From the NCBI RefSeq assembly GCF_042652785.1, contig NZ_JBHSHD010000017.1:85747-149746 (forward strand): 64,000 nt of DNA. The letters run 5' to 3'. The position numbers were made by a program, and so were the translations under genes. Of this stretch, positions 29,222 to 38,285 are shown piece by piece. This DNA comes from Dokdonella_A ginsengisoli (lineage in GTDB: Bacteria > Pseudomonadota > Gammaproteobacteria > Xanthomonadales > Rhodanobacteraceae). The notes beneath the pieces are model-generated. The model saw only the letters and a program-made list of their open reading frames with translations. It made no database searches and had not been told where the DNA came from. How positions within the stretch are numbered: the stretch's first letter is position 1; the number at the start of each line of letters is the position of its first letter.

Positions 29222-29794
29222 TCACGGAACCGCAACCCAGCGGATCGGCTTGGTGGACTTCAGCGCAGCCGGACCGGACGGCGGCGGATTCGCGGTCGAC
29301 CTGACGTCCGTGCACGGTCCCAAAGCACCGGTGAACCCGTAGGTATTGGTCGTCGGCGGCGTGGGACTGAGCGGAGCCAGCGTTCCGGAGATGCTTCCGG
29401 TGCACGTCGTATTGGGGCTCGTGAAATGAATGCTGATGTTGCTGATGGTCACCTTTCCGCTGGCGTCAGGAGCAGACACGTTCCACGGGAGAACCTTCGT
29501 GATCGACGTGCACGCGGTGCTGGTTCCGAACGTGGCTGTGCTGACCTTCGCCGGAGGCGAAACGGGCAGCGTCGTACCCGTGGCGGGAAGCGACAACGTG
29601 AAAACGGCATTGGTACAAGGAACCGGAATCATCGCGGGCGATGCGGTTGTGGGGCCGGAAAGATCCACGCTGTCGCCCGTCGACACCCAGGCCGAGCCGT
29701 TCCAGATCTCGTAGTGACCTGCGAAGGCAGGAGAAGCAACGAAGGCACCCATCGCAGCCAAAGCAGTGAATATGCCGGACTTAAGCTTGATCAT
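29222..29794 (-). CDS. Secreted PraB-like (alkane-oxidation activator type) protein
   Basis: The 190-aa exported protein has a signal peptide (MIKLKSGIFTALAAMGAFVA) and a beta-rich mature part. The order A-T-F-x-x-S-T-A-C-T-S-I, then L-P-W-N-V-S-A, then V-T-I-S-N-I-S-I resembles the PraB family of Pseudomonas, small exported proteins associated with growth on alkanes. The match is by motif order only. GGAG nine bases before the ATG at 29794 sets the start; the upstream ATG at 29812 overlaps this site. It lies downstream of a large TonB receptor on the same strand, so it may aid uptake or handling of the same hydrophobic substrate. Confidence 0.6.
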   Translation of the reverse strand: MIKLKSGIFTALAAMGAFVASPAFAGHYEIWNGSAWVSTGDSVDLSGPTTASPAMIPVPCTNAVFTLSLPATGTTLPVSPPAKVSTATFGTSTACTSITKVLPWNVSAPDASGKVTISNISIHFTSPNTTCTGSISGTLAPLSPTPPTTNTYGFTGALGPCTDVRSTANPPPSGPAALKSTKPIRWVAVP

Positions 29795-29982
29795 GATGCT
29801 TTTCTCCATCATACGTTGAGGTTTCGAACGCTACTGGCGCTCGCATGGTTTGCCACGGAAAGCTGCGTCGTGGCGACGCACTCCTTGACTGCGCCGACTG
29901 TGGCGCTGTCGGGGATGGTTTTCGTCGAATCCCGGCGTCCTCCGACTCACGGAATCGATCCGTCGAATGAAATCGCCTTTTC

Positions 29983-32900
29983 TCAGTAGAACCCCTTGCG
30001 TATGGAAAGACCGAAGAAACGCGGGTCCTGCAGGAACACGTTCGAGGTCAATCCGCTGTCGTCGCTGTTCAGGAAGGTGCCGGTGATCGCCTCGCCTCCC
30101 AGCGCGTTCTTGACGTAGAACTGCACGGTCAGGTCCTCTTCGAGCTTCTGCCAGGTCAACGACAGATTCACGTTGCCCCAGTCGTGCAGACGATCGATCT
30201 TGTCCTGATAGATGCGCGCCCAGCTCTCACCCTGGTAGTACAGGTCCGCTCGAAGGATCAGGTCGCCATGCGAAGTGAAGAACGTGTACTGCGGGCTGAC
30301 GCTGACCGTGATGTGCGGAGCATTCGGCAGGCTGTGACCGCCCACGCTCTTGGCAAAGCCCGCGCCACCGTTCGGCGCGTCGGTGCGCGGGTCATAGAAG
30401 ACGTTCTCTCCGAGAAGCCCGGCATACGGCCCGCCCGGCTGGAAGCCGGCTCCGTTGATGGGAAGATTCGCCGTGCAGAAACTGTTGAGCACGTCGACGG
30501 CGCTGCCGTTGACTCCGATCAAGCCCTGGGCGGCCGCCTGCAGGATGCGCTCCACGTAGGCCCTGGGTGCGATGCAATTCGATGCCAGCTGCATCCACGG
30601 ACGCACGACCACCCAGTCCGGATTGCCGGCGGTACGGTCCATCACGTCGATCGAGGACTGCCCTCCGCCGACACGCGAGCCGAGCAGACCGATATTGCCG
30701 CTCAACATGAAGGACGGCGTCGGCTTCCACGCTGCCTCCAGCTCGAGACCCCAGGTCTTGGCGTCGAAGTTCTCGTTGAAGGTTGCGCGATCCTGGATCT
30801 GCGAAACCTGGTAGTCCTTGTAGTCGTTGTAGAACAGCGTCGCGTTGAGGGTCAGCTTGCCGCCGGCCAGCACGTTCTTGGTACCGATCTCCAGGGCATT
30901 GACGAACTCGGGCGAAAATTCCGGCCTGCGCTGCTCGAACGTGAGGATGTCCGGATTGGCGCCTATTCCCGGGGAATTGGTGCCTCCGGCCTTGTAGCCG
31001 CGCGAAACCGACGCGTAGAGCAGCGTGCTGTCGGTGAACGAGGTCTGCGGTGTCCAGTCCAGCACAACGCGGCCGGTCGGCTCGTTCCACGTCTGGTGGA
31101 TCTTCGGGTTGGCCGGATATCCGCTGCCGGTATAACCGCCGCCGACGAAATAACCCCGGGAAAGATCCGTCCACGTCAGCAATGCCTGGCTCGGTATCGG
31201 CGTGGTGATCTTCTTGTCGTTGGTGAAACGCAATCCGGCCGTCAGCTTCACCGTATCGGAAAGCTGCCAGTAGGTTTCTCCGAAGATGGCCGCCGATTTC
31301 GTTTCGGCCACGTTCCAGCTACGGAAATAGTTGTGTCCCTGGCCGTTTAGACTGCCGATCGGATTCGGATCGATGTAGAGACAGGGAGCCGGACTGCCGT
31401 CGATTTCGGGGCGCGTCGCCGTTCCGATCGGGCAAGGCAAAGGAGCGGTCCCGACCCCCTGGTTGTTGAAAAGAACCTGCCCGATGGCAGTGAACATGTT
31501 GTTGAATACGTAGTAGCTCTCGTCGATCTTGTAGTGCAGGTAGTTCGCGCCGACGCTGAAGTTGAACATTCCGTCGAACGAGGACTGCAGACGGAATTCC
31601 TGTGACCATTGCGTGCTGTAGGAATCGACCAGGTCGGCGAGCAACATGCGATCGGAACAGCCGAGCTGCGGATCGCAGAAGACACCGTTGGGCAGCATGT
31701 CGTAGCCGGGTGCGAGCTGGCCTTCCTGGTTGAAGTAGTAGGGCTTGTCGACCGAAGTATTCGTGAAGACCGGATTCGACTGGAAGCGTCCGTAGTCCTG
31801 CGTCGAGAAGTACCGGTCCCGCGTATACAGGGTTTGCGAAATGAACTTGAGCCCGTCGCCGATTTCGGTGTCGAAATTGAACTGCACGACATCGTTCTTG
31901 GCCTTGAAGCGCGGATCGTAGGTCGTTGCGATCTTGCGCAGATCGCTCGACTGCGTCACTCCGGCGTAAGGATTGACCCAGGGCTGGATCAGAGTGACGT
32001 TGCCGGCGTAGTTGCCGTCCGGGTCGGCCCGGAAACCGATCAGTCCGCCGATTCTCGACGCCGCCAGAACCCAGGGCAGAGAGCCGCCGTTCGGCACACC
32101 GAACGCGCCGCGATCGTAGAGTGAACCGTCCACGCAGCCCTGACTCATGAAGTTGCGGTCGGGCTGCGTCACCGAGGTTCCGATCATCGTTTCCGGACCG
32201 GGATCGTTGTGGCACAGCTGCTTGCCGGTGCGCGCACGATCGTCGTTCTCCCGGAAGTGCTCCCAGACGAGGTTCGCGTTGACGCCTTCCGCGGGCTTCC
32301 AGGCCAGCGACAGGCGGCCGGACCAGAGATTGCGGCCGTCGACGTCCTTGTCCGAGGCCGTGTTTTCCACGTAGCCGGAACGCTTGGTCCAGGCCCCGGC
32401 GAACCGGAACGCCAGCGTGTCCGTCAGCGGCACATTGACCATCCCGCTGAATCGACGGCTGTCGTAGTTGCCGAGTTCGGTCTTGATCCAGGACTCGAAT
32501 CCGTCGAAGTTCGGCAGGTTCGGAATCATGTTGACCACGCCGGCGGTGGCGTTGCGTCCGTACAACGTGCCTTGCGGCCCGCGCAGCACTTCCACGCGAT
32601 CGACGTCGAAGTACTCCTGCTCGAACAGGCGATTGCGGATCATCGGCGTCGAATTGAAGCTGACCGCGACCGCCGGATCCGTCGTCACCGACAGCGCCTG
32701 CGTGCCGATGCCGCGGATCTGGAAGTTGTACATCGCGAAATTGGTCTTGCTGAAGCTGACGTTCGGCGTCGCCGTGACGAGGTCGCCTCCGGTCTCGATC
32801 TTGCGATCGTTCAGATCCTCTCCTCCGAAAGCGCTGATCGCGATCGGCACCTTCTGGATGTTCTCAACCTTCTTCTGCGCAGTGACGGTGATCGTGCCGA

Positions 32901-33183
32901 GCTGAGTCGAATCGGCGGACTTGCCGCGCCTGGCGCTCGACGCCGACGGGGATGTTTCGTCCTGTTGCGCGGCTTGCGGCGCATCAGCGGCCGCTTCGCC
33001 GGAGACGACACCGTTCTCGATCGAATTTTCGTTCGCTGCAACGCGGGCAGTGTCGCCCGCGCCCGGCTGCTCGGCGCGTAAGTCCGCATCGCCCTGGGCG
33101 TAGGCGGCAGCGCCCTGCAGCAAAGCCAGCCAGAGGAGATTGCGCCGGCTTCGGATCAACGTACGATGTGTCGCTTCGAGCAT
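29983..33183 (-). CDS. Large TonB-dependent receptor (sphingomonad-type)
   Basis: The 1066-aa outer-membrane receptor has a signal peptide and a long Ala/Gln/Asp-rich N-terminal tail (about residues 30-95), then a TonB box-like ITVTAQKK, a plug (VPIAISAFGG, IRGIGTQ, FDVDRVEVLRGPQGTLYGRN) and a barrel ending in LSIRKGFY. The plug wording is typical of the receptor class expanded in sphingomonads for aromatic, steroid or polymer-derived compounds, and no haem boxes are seen. A GGGGAA site lies before the ATG at 33183. The gene is 72 bases downstream of a TetR gene on the same strand and upstream of the PraB-like gene. The substrate is unknown. Confidence 0.9.
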   Translation of the reverse strand: MLEATHRTLIRSRRNLLWLALLQGAAAYAQGDADLRAEQPGAGDTARVAANENSIENGVVSGEAAADAPQAAQQDETSPSASSARRGKSADSTQLGTITVTAQKKVENIQKVPIAISAFGGEDLNDRKIETGGDLVTATPNVSFSKTNFAMYNFQIRGIGTQALSVTTDPAVAVSFNSTPMIRNRLFEQEYFDVDRVEVLRGPQGTLYGRNATAGVVNMIPNLPNFDGFESWIKTELGNYDSRRFSGMVNVPLTDTLAFRFAGAWTKRSGYVENTASDKDVDGRNLWSGRLSLAWKPAEGVNANLVWEHFRENDDRARTGKQLCHNDPGPETMIGTSVTQPDRNFMSQGCVDGSLYDRGAFGVPNGGSLPWVLAASRIGGLIGFRADPDGNYAGNVTLIQPWVNPYAGVTQSSDLRKIATTYDPRFKAKNDVVQFNFDTEIGDGLKFISQTLYTRDRYFSTQDYGRFQSNPVFTNTSVDKPYYFNQEGQLAPGYDMLPNGVFCDPQLGCSDRMLLADLVDSYSTQWSQEFRLQSSFDGMFNFSVGANYLHYKIDESYYVFNNMFTAIGQVLFNNQGVGTAPLPCPIGTATRPEIDGSPAPCLYIDPNPIGSLNGQGHNYFRSWNVAETKSAAIFGETYWQLSDTVKLTAGLRFTNDKKITTPIPSQALLTWTDLSRGYFVGGGYTGSGYPANPKIHQTWNEPTGRVVLDWTPQTSFTDSTLLYASVSRGYKAGGTNSPGIGANPDILTFEQRRPEFSPEFVNALEIGTKNVLAGGKLTLNATLFYNDYKDYQVSQIQDRATFNENFDAKTWGLELEAAWKPTPSFMLSGNIGLLGSRVGGGQSSIDVMDRTAGNPDWVVVRPWMQLASNCIAPRAYVERILQAAAQGLIGVNGSAVDVLNSFCTANLPINGAGFQPGGPYAGLLGENVFYDPRTDAPNGGAGFAKSVGGHSLPNAPHITVSVSPQYTFFTSHGDLILRADLYYQGESWARIYQDKIDRLHDWGNVNLSLTWQKLEEDLTVQFYVKNALGGEAITGTFLNSDDSGLTSNVFLQDPRFFGLSIRKGFY

Positions 33184-33255
33184 TTCCGTTCCCCGCTATT
33201 GAAGATATGGAGCAACTGACGAACTGAAATCACGCCTCGCCGACGGCCACGAAGC

Positions 33256-34050
33256 TCACACACCCATGACCTCCGCGGTCCGCGGCGACGACCCCGCGCC
33301 CGACTTGGCCTCATCGTCGGAGTGAGTGCACCGCTGGCTTTCCACTTCCTGTTCGACGACCACCGCCAGCCCCATCACGCGCCCGACCGCCTCGTCGTGC
33401 GCAGCCTGATCGAACGGCGTCGTCAGCATCGGCGCGATGAACGCGACCAGGCGCGACAGCAGCCGCGTGTCGTCGACCGGTCCGCCGACGCACATCGCCG
33501 CGATCAGTTCGTCGAGGTTTTCGCTGGCGAGCACGCCGGACAGCGCCTTCAGGCTGAACTGCAGGCGCACGCCCAGTTCGTGCCGCGGCACGTGCGGCAG
33601 CGCGCGCTCGAACGCGGCGAAGAAATCTTCGAAGACGGAGCGATAGTGCTCGTGCAGGAAGTCGCGGATGAACGGCGACGGATCGCTGTAGACGCGTCCG
33701 AGCAGGCGCATCGAGGCCGGCCCGCCCGCGCGCGCCAGGCGCAGCGCGGGCACGAACAGCACGCCGAGCACGGTGTTCAGATCCGGGGGCTGGTCGCCGC
33801 CGGCCTGCTCGCAGGCCGCGAGCAGGCGCTCGCGCTCGCGGCTCAGGCGGTCCAGCCGCTGCGACAGCAGCTCGCGCACCAGCGCTTCCTTGCTGCCGAA
33901 GTGATAGTTCACCGCCGCGATGTTGGCGCCGGCCAGCATGGTGATCTGGCGCAGCGACATCACCTCGTAGCCGTGTTCGACGAACAGCGCCTCCGCCGCC
34001 TCGAGGAGGCGGGCCTTGGTCCCGTTCGAGCTGACGGGCTTGCCGATCAT
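33256..34050 (-). CDS. TetR family regulator, paralogue 2
   Basis: The 264-aa regulator has the same helix-turn-helix (ARLLEAAEALFVEHGYEVMS, NIAAVNYHFGSKEALVRELL) and ligand domain as the TetR protein at 25172-25978, with long identical stretches such as RLLGRVYSDPSPF and ALPHVPRHELG. It is encoded just ahead of the large TonB receptor and divergently from a peptide transporter, so it is likely to control the receptor group, itself or both. The two regulators may bind related operators and respond to one compound or to two related ones. Confidence 0.9.
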   Translation of the reverse strand: MIGKPVSSNGTKARLLEAAEALFVEHGYEVMSLRQITMLAGANIAAVNYHFGSKEALVRELLSQRLDRLSRERERLLAACEQAGGDQPPDLNTVLGVLFVPALRLARAGGPASMRLLGRVYSDPSPFIRDFLHEHYRSVFEDFFAAFERALPHVPRHELGVRLQFSLKALSGVLASENLDELIAAMCVGGPVDDTRLLSRLVAFIAPMLTTPFDQAAHDEAVGRVMGLAVVVEQEVESQRCTHSDDEAKSGAGSSPRTAEVMGV

Positions 34051-34438
34051 CGACGAAGGCCCCCCTGGGCGCAGCGTGCGGATTCGGGAGCCGACCGGAT
34101 CACCCGGCCGACCAGACGTTCACTTCAAGGGATCGATTGATTGGTGCACTTCAAACGGACGATTGGCAATTGTAGGGAGGGCGCCGGATGCAGCAAGCTG
34201 CAGCGCAAGATCGGCTGTGGAGCGCCGATGGGGAGGCTTCGGATCGCACGGAAAGCGCACGGGAATGCGCTGGCGGCGTCCCGGGACGGGTCGCACACGT
34301 GGCGTGCGCGCACCCTCCTCTGGCGGGTTTTTGTTGCGGCGCAGCCTGGCGGACGAAGCGATCGGAGGGGAAACGCGGTTCCACGCTGCCTCGCCGGAGG
34401 CCCCGCTATACTCCGGCGATTGTCTGCCGGAAGCCGGA
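34051..34438. other. 388-base divergent intergenic region between tetR paralogue 2 and the POT gene
   Basis: I see no gene here. The part nearest tetR is AT-richer than its surroundings and holds two direct copies of CACTTCAA (34121-34128 and 34147-34154), 26 bases apart, which could be regulator half-sites. A -10-like TATACT lies at 34407-34412, 27 bases before the POT start codon, without a recognisable -35. Confidence 0.4.
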
Positions 34439-36025
34439 ATGTCCGCCGCCGTAGAGGTCGCCACCCGCCGGGACGAGTTCCTCGGCCATCCGAAAGGACT
34501 CTACGTCTGCTTCTTCACCGAAATGTGGGAGCGCTTCTCGTTCTACGGAATGAAAGCGCTGCTGCTGCTCTACCTGACCAAGTACCACCTGTTCACCGAC
34601 GAGCACGGTTACAACCTCATCGGCGCCTACGGCGGCCTGGTCTACGCAATGCCGGTGATCGGCGGCCTGATCGCCGACCGCTGGCTCGGCATGCGCAAGG
34701 CGGTGGTGTTCGGCGGCCTGCTGCTCGTGCTCGGGCACCTGGGCATGGCGACCGAAGGCCATCCGGCGACGAGCGCGGGCGGCGTCGTAACGCGCGACGC
34801 GGGCGCGCTGCAGGTCTTCTACTTCTCGCTCGCCCTGATCATCCTCGGCGTCGGTTTCCTGAAGCCGAACATCTCGACCATCGTCGGCAAGCTCTATGCC
34901 GAGAACGATCCGCGCCGCGACTCGGGCTTCAGCCTGTTCTACGCCGGCATCAACATCGGCGCGACGGTGTCCGGCGTGCTGTGCGGCTGGCTCGGCGAAA
35001 CCTACGGCTGGGGCTGGGGCTTCGGCGCCGCCGGCATCGGCATGCTCGCCGGCCTTGCGAACTTCCTCTACGGCCAGAAGCACCTGCACGGACACGCCGA
35101 GCCGCCCGACCCCGCCGCGCTGCGCCGGCGCGTGTTCGGCATTCTCACGCGCGAACAGCTGATCTATCTCGTCTCCCTCGCCGGCCTGGTCGTCATCTGG
35201 AGCCTGATCCAGGCGCATTCGCTGTTCCTCGCCATCGTGCCGGGCTGGTTCGAGCCGAGCCCGGTGCTGCTGGCGATGCATCTGGTCACCGCCTGCCTGC
35301 TCGGCGGCATCCTCTGGTTCATGTTCGCGCGCTGCACGAAGGTGCAGCGCGAACAGATGGCGGCCGTGCTCGTCTTCATCGTGCTGTGCCTGATCTTCTT
35401 CACGCTGTACGAGCAGACCTACGGCTCGTGGGTGCTGTTCTCCGACCGCGTAATGAACCACCGCGCGCTCGGCGTGGAATGGAACGCGAGCGAGCTGACC
35501 TCGCTCGGCGCGGTGTTCATCCTCGTGCTGGCGCCGATCTTCGCCTGGCTGTGGCCGCGGCTGGAGACGCGCGGCTGGAATCCGAGCAAGCCGGCGAAGT
35601 CGGCCTACGGCCTGATCCTTGCCGGCGTCTCGTTCCTGGTGCTGGTGTGGAGCGCGCGTCACCCCGAAGCGAACGGACTGACCAACATCTGGTGGTTCGT
35701 GCTCGCCTATTTCGTGCTCGAGATCGGCGAGATGCTGCTCTCGCCGATCGGCCTGTCCGCCGTCACCGAGCTGTCGGTGCCGAGCGTGGTCGGCCTGATG
35801 ATGGGCGGCTGGTTTCTCGGCACCTCGTATTCGGAAGTGCTGGCCGCGCAGCTCGGCAAGCTGTCGGCGATCGAGATCCCCGAGGGCGCGGTGCTGAACG
35901 TCGCCGACGCGCTGGCCAAGTACGACGAGCTGTTCGTGTTCTCGGCGCAGATCGGCATCGCCTGCGGCCTCGTCACGTTGGCGCTGACCCCGCTGATCCG
36001 GCGCTGGATGCACGGCGTGAAATAG
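34439..36025 (+). CDS. POT/PTR family proton-dependent peptide transporter
   Basis: The 528-aa membrane protein has about 14 helices. The family signature E-M-W-E-R-F-S-F-Y-G-M-K (ExxER motif, proton coupling) is at about residues 27-38, and GFLKPNISTIVGKLYAEND plus SGFSLFYAGINIG form the second PTR signature. These transporters import di- and tripeptides, sometimes other compounds. The ATG at 34439 yields MSAAVEVATRRDEFLGHPKG, the normal cytoplasmic start. It faces an S9 peptidase gene convergently; peptides released by such enzymes would be suitable substrates. Confidence 0.93.
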   Translation: MSAAVEVATRRDEFLGHPKGLYVCFFTEMWERFSFYGMKALLLLYLTKYHLFTDEHGYNLIGAYGGLVYAMPVIGGLIADRWLGMRKAVVFGGLLLVLGHLGMATEGHPATSAGGVVTRDAGALQVFYFSLALIILGVGFLKPNISTIVGKLYAENDPRRDSGFSLFYAGINIGATVSGVLCGWLGETYGWGWGFGAAGIGMLAGLANFLYGQKHLHGHAEPPDPAALRRRVFGILTREQLIYLVSLAGLVVIWSLIQAHSLFLAIVPGWFEPSPVLLAMHLVTACLLGGILWFMFARCTKVQREQMAAVLVFIVLCLIFFTLYEQTYGSWVLFSDRVMNHRALGVEWNASELTSLGAVFILVLAPIFAWLWPRLETRGWNPSKPAKSAYGLILAGVSFLVLVWSARHPEANGLTNIWWFVLAYFVLEIGEMLLSPIGLSAVTELSVPSVVGLMMGGWFLGTSYSEVLAAQLGKLSAIEIPEGAVLNVADALAKYDELFVFSAQIGIACGLVTLALTPLIRRWMHGVK

Positions 36026-36050
36026 CCGAAATCGCCACCGATCCCCGTAT

Positions 36051-36197
36051 CGTCATCCCGGCGAAAGCCGGGGTCCCATGGCATCGCTGCCTGTCGACGG
36101 CCTGGACCAACGGGTTCCGGCCCGACCCGCCCTTCGGCGAGTCGAGCGCGAATCCGAATCGGTTTCCCCCGGATGCCCGCTTGCGCGGGCATGACGG
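36051..36197. repeat. Inverted pair of REP-like palindromes between convergent genes
   Basis: The units at 36052-36081 (GTCATCCCGGCGAAAGCCGG...) and 36171-36196 (ends GCGGGCATGAC) are opposed copies of the same dispersed repeat, each with its own stem. They lie between the stop codons of the POT transporter and the S9 peptidase, so they can serve as transcription stops for both. Confidence 0.85.
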
Positions 36198-36220
36198 CGC
36201 AGGAGTCGATCCGCCCTCGT

Positions 36221-38224
36221 CTAGTTCGCCGGCGCGGCGGCCGCCTTGCCGAGGCTGCGATCGAAGAAGGCGAGCATCTTGGTGTACAGCTCGACGTTGT
36301 TGTCGGTGCGGTAGAAGCCGTGCCCTTCCTTGTCCTTGAGCAGCCATTCGTACGGGTACTTGCGTTTGTCGAGTTCGCTGCGCAATGCGTCGGCCTGGGC
36401 GATCGGCACGCGTTCGTCGCGGCCGCCGGCGACCAGCATCAGCGCCGCCTCGATGCGGTCGACGTTGCCGGCCGGCGAACGGTTGCGCATGTCGGCCGCG
36501 TCGTTGCCGAGCACCTTCTGCAGGTAGCGCCGGCCGAACAGGCTGCGCGGAATGTCGCCGTCGCGGTACATCAAGCCGAGGTCGTAGACGCCGACGTAGC
36601 CGATCGCGCAACGGTACAGCTTGGGTTCGCGCACCACGCCCTCCAGCGCGGCGTAGCCGCCGTAGCTCGCGCCGTAGATGCACAGCCGCTTCGGATCGGC
36701 GTAGCCCTGCTGCACGGCCCAGCGCGTCGCGTCGGTCAGATCGTCCTGCATGCGCAGGCCCCACTGCCGGTAGCCGGCGCGTTCGAAGTCCGCGCCGTAG
36801 CCGCCGGAACCGCGGAAATTCAGCTGCAGCACGGCGTAGCCGCGGCTGGCCAGCAGCTGCACCTCGGGATTGAAGCCCCACACGTCGCGCGGCCCGTGCG
36901 GACCGCCGTGCGGGTTCACGATCAGCGGCAGGTTCTTGCCGTCGCTGCCGCGCGGCAAGGTCAGGTAGCCGTTGAGCTCGAGACCGTCGCCGGCCTTCAG
37001 GCGCACCGGCTGCATCGCCGCCATCTGCTCCGGATCGATCCACTTGCGCGCGCTGCCGATGTACTCGGCGTTCTTCTTGACGGTGTCGAACAGGTAGAAG
37101 TCGCCCGGATTACGATCGCTGAAGACGTGCACGACACCGGACTTGCCGTCGTCGGCGAAGCTGCCGAACAGCGCGGCCTGGCCCGGGAACGCCTTCTGCG
37201 TCGCCAGCGCGAGGCGCGCGTGCGGCGAATTCGCATCGAACACGTGGAAGGCGGTCTTGCCGTCGCGCGTGACCACGCCGTAGGCGTCCTGCTCGTCGGG
37301 CGTCAGCAGCAGCCTGCCGGGGTTGGCGCCGCCTTCGTACAGCAGCTCCTTCGCTCCGCTGTCCAGGTCGACGCGGTACAGCGCGTCGGGCTTGTCCGGC
37401 CGCGACACGGTCACGTACAGGTGCCGGTTGTCGCGCGCGAACATGCGCGGCGTCATGTCGGTCTTGCTGGTCTTGGGGTCGTTGAAGACGCGCCACTCGC
37501 CGCCGTCCTCGCCGCGCACGTAGAGGACCAGATTCAGGTTCTCGTCCGGCGCGGTCGCGACGCGGACCCGTCCGCGGTGATCGGCAACAAATTCCGAGCG
37601 CGCCTTCGGGCCGACGCCGACGCGGCGCGTATTGCCGGTGTAGACGTCGAGCATCTCCACGCTCGGCGGCGCGCCTTCGCTGTTCTGCCAGTCGAAGGTC
37701 TGCACCAGGATGTTCTTGTCGTCGCCCGGAATGCGGTCGATGAAGAACGCGCTGGCGTAGCGCTTCTCGCCGCCGCGCTTGATGCGCGAGCCGACCTCTT
37801 CCGAGCCGCGATAGCCGAACAGCTGCATCGAGCCGCTGCCGTCGGCGTTGATCGCGTACAGCTCGCCGTTCGGCCGCGGCTCGTCGATGCCGCCGAGCTG
37901 CTCGGCCACCGATGCCACCAGGCGTGTTTCGTTGACCCACCAGAACCGGTCGACGACGTTGTTCGCCCCCGCGCGGATGCTCGCGGTGCGCTGGTTCTTG
38001 ACGCGATCGATGACGAACAGCACCGTCGTGTCCTCGAACGGCACCTTCACGGCGAGGTACTGCCCGCCGGGCGAAATCGCCATTTCCTCGATGTCGGGTT
38101 TCCTGACGAAATCCTCGATCGGGATCTGCGCCGGCGACGCGGCCGACCCCGGAACTTCCGCCTTCTCGGCGGCCCCTGCAAAAGCCGGCGCGACCGCCAG
38201 CATCACGGCAAACATCCGTTTCAT
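36221..38224 (-). CDS. S9 family prolyl oligopeptidase, second copy
   Basis: The 667-aa exported enzyme has a signal peptide (MKRMFAVMLAVAPAFAGAA), an N-terminal beta-propeller (about residues 40-410) and an alpha/beta hydrolase domain. The catalytic residues are Ser520 in GASYGG, Asp603 in GGRDERVP and His635 in EGHGF, with NPHGGPHG upstream supplying the oxyanion region. It belongs to a different subgroup from the enzyme at 18805-20877, as the propeller and the D/H blocks differ. A GGGAGGAAG site directly before the ATG at 38224 rules out the longer start. It is likely a periplasmic aminopeptidase-like enzyme working on peptides. Confidence 0.93.
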   Translation of the reverse strand: MKRMFAVMLAVAPAFAGAAEKAEVPGSAASPAQIPIEDFVRKPDIEEMAISPGGQYLAVKVPFEDTTVLFVIDRVKNQRTASIRAGANNVVDRFWWVNETRLVASVAEQLGGIDEPRPNGELYAINADGSGSMQLFGYRGSEEVGSRIKRGGEKRYASAFFIDRIPGDDKNILVQTFDWQNSEGAPPSVEMLDVYTGNTRRVGVGPKARSEFVADHRGRVRVATAPDENLNLVLYVRGEDGGEWRVFNDPKTSKTDMTPRMFARDNRHLYVTVSRPDKPDALYRVDLDSGAKELLYEGGANPGRLLLTPDEQDAYGVVTRDGKTAFHVFDANSPHARLALATQKAFPGQAALFGSFADDGKSGVVHVFSDRNPGDFYLFDTVKKNAEYIGSARKWIDPEQMAAMQPVRLKAGDGLELNGYLTLPRGSDGKNLPLIVNPHGGPHGPRDVWGFNPEVQLLASRGYAVLQLNFRGSGGYGADFERAGYRQWGLRMQDDLTDATRWAVQQGYADPKRLCIYGASYGGYAALEGVVREPKLYRCAIGYVGVYDLGLMYRDGDIPRSLFGRRYLQKVLGNDAADMRNRSPAGNVDRIEAALMLVAGGRDERVPIAQADALRSELDKRKYPYEWLLKDKEGHGFYRTDNNVELYTKMLAFFDRSLGKAAAAPAN

Positions 38225-38285
38225 CGCTTCCTCCCCTCGTTGGCCGCTGTCCATGCGCACGGCGCCGCTCCGGGCGCCGCGTGCT

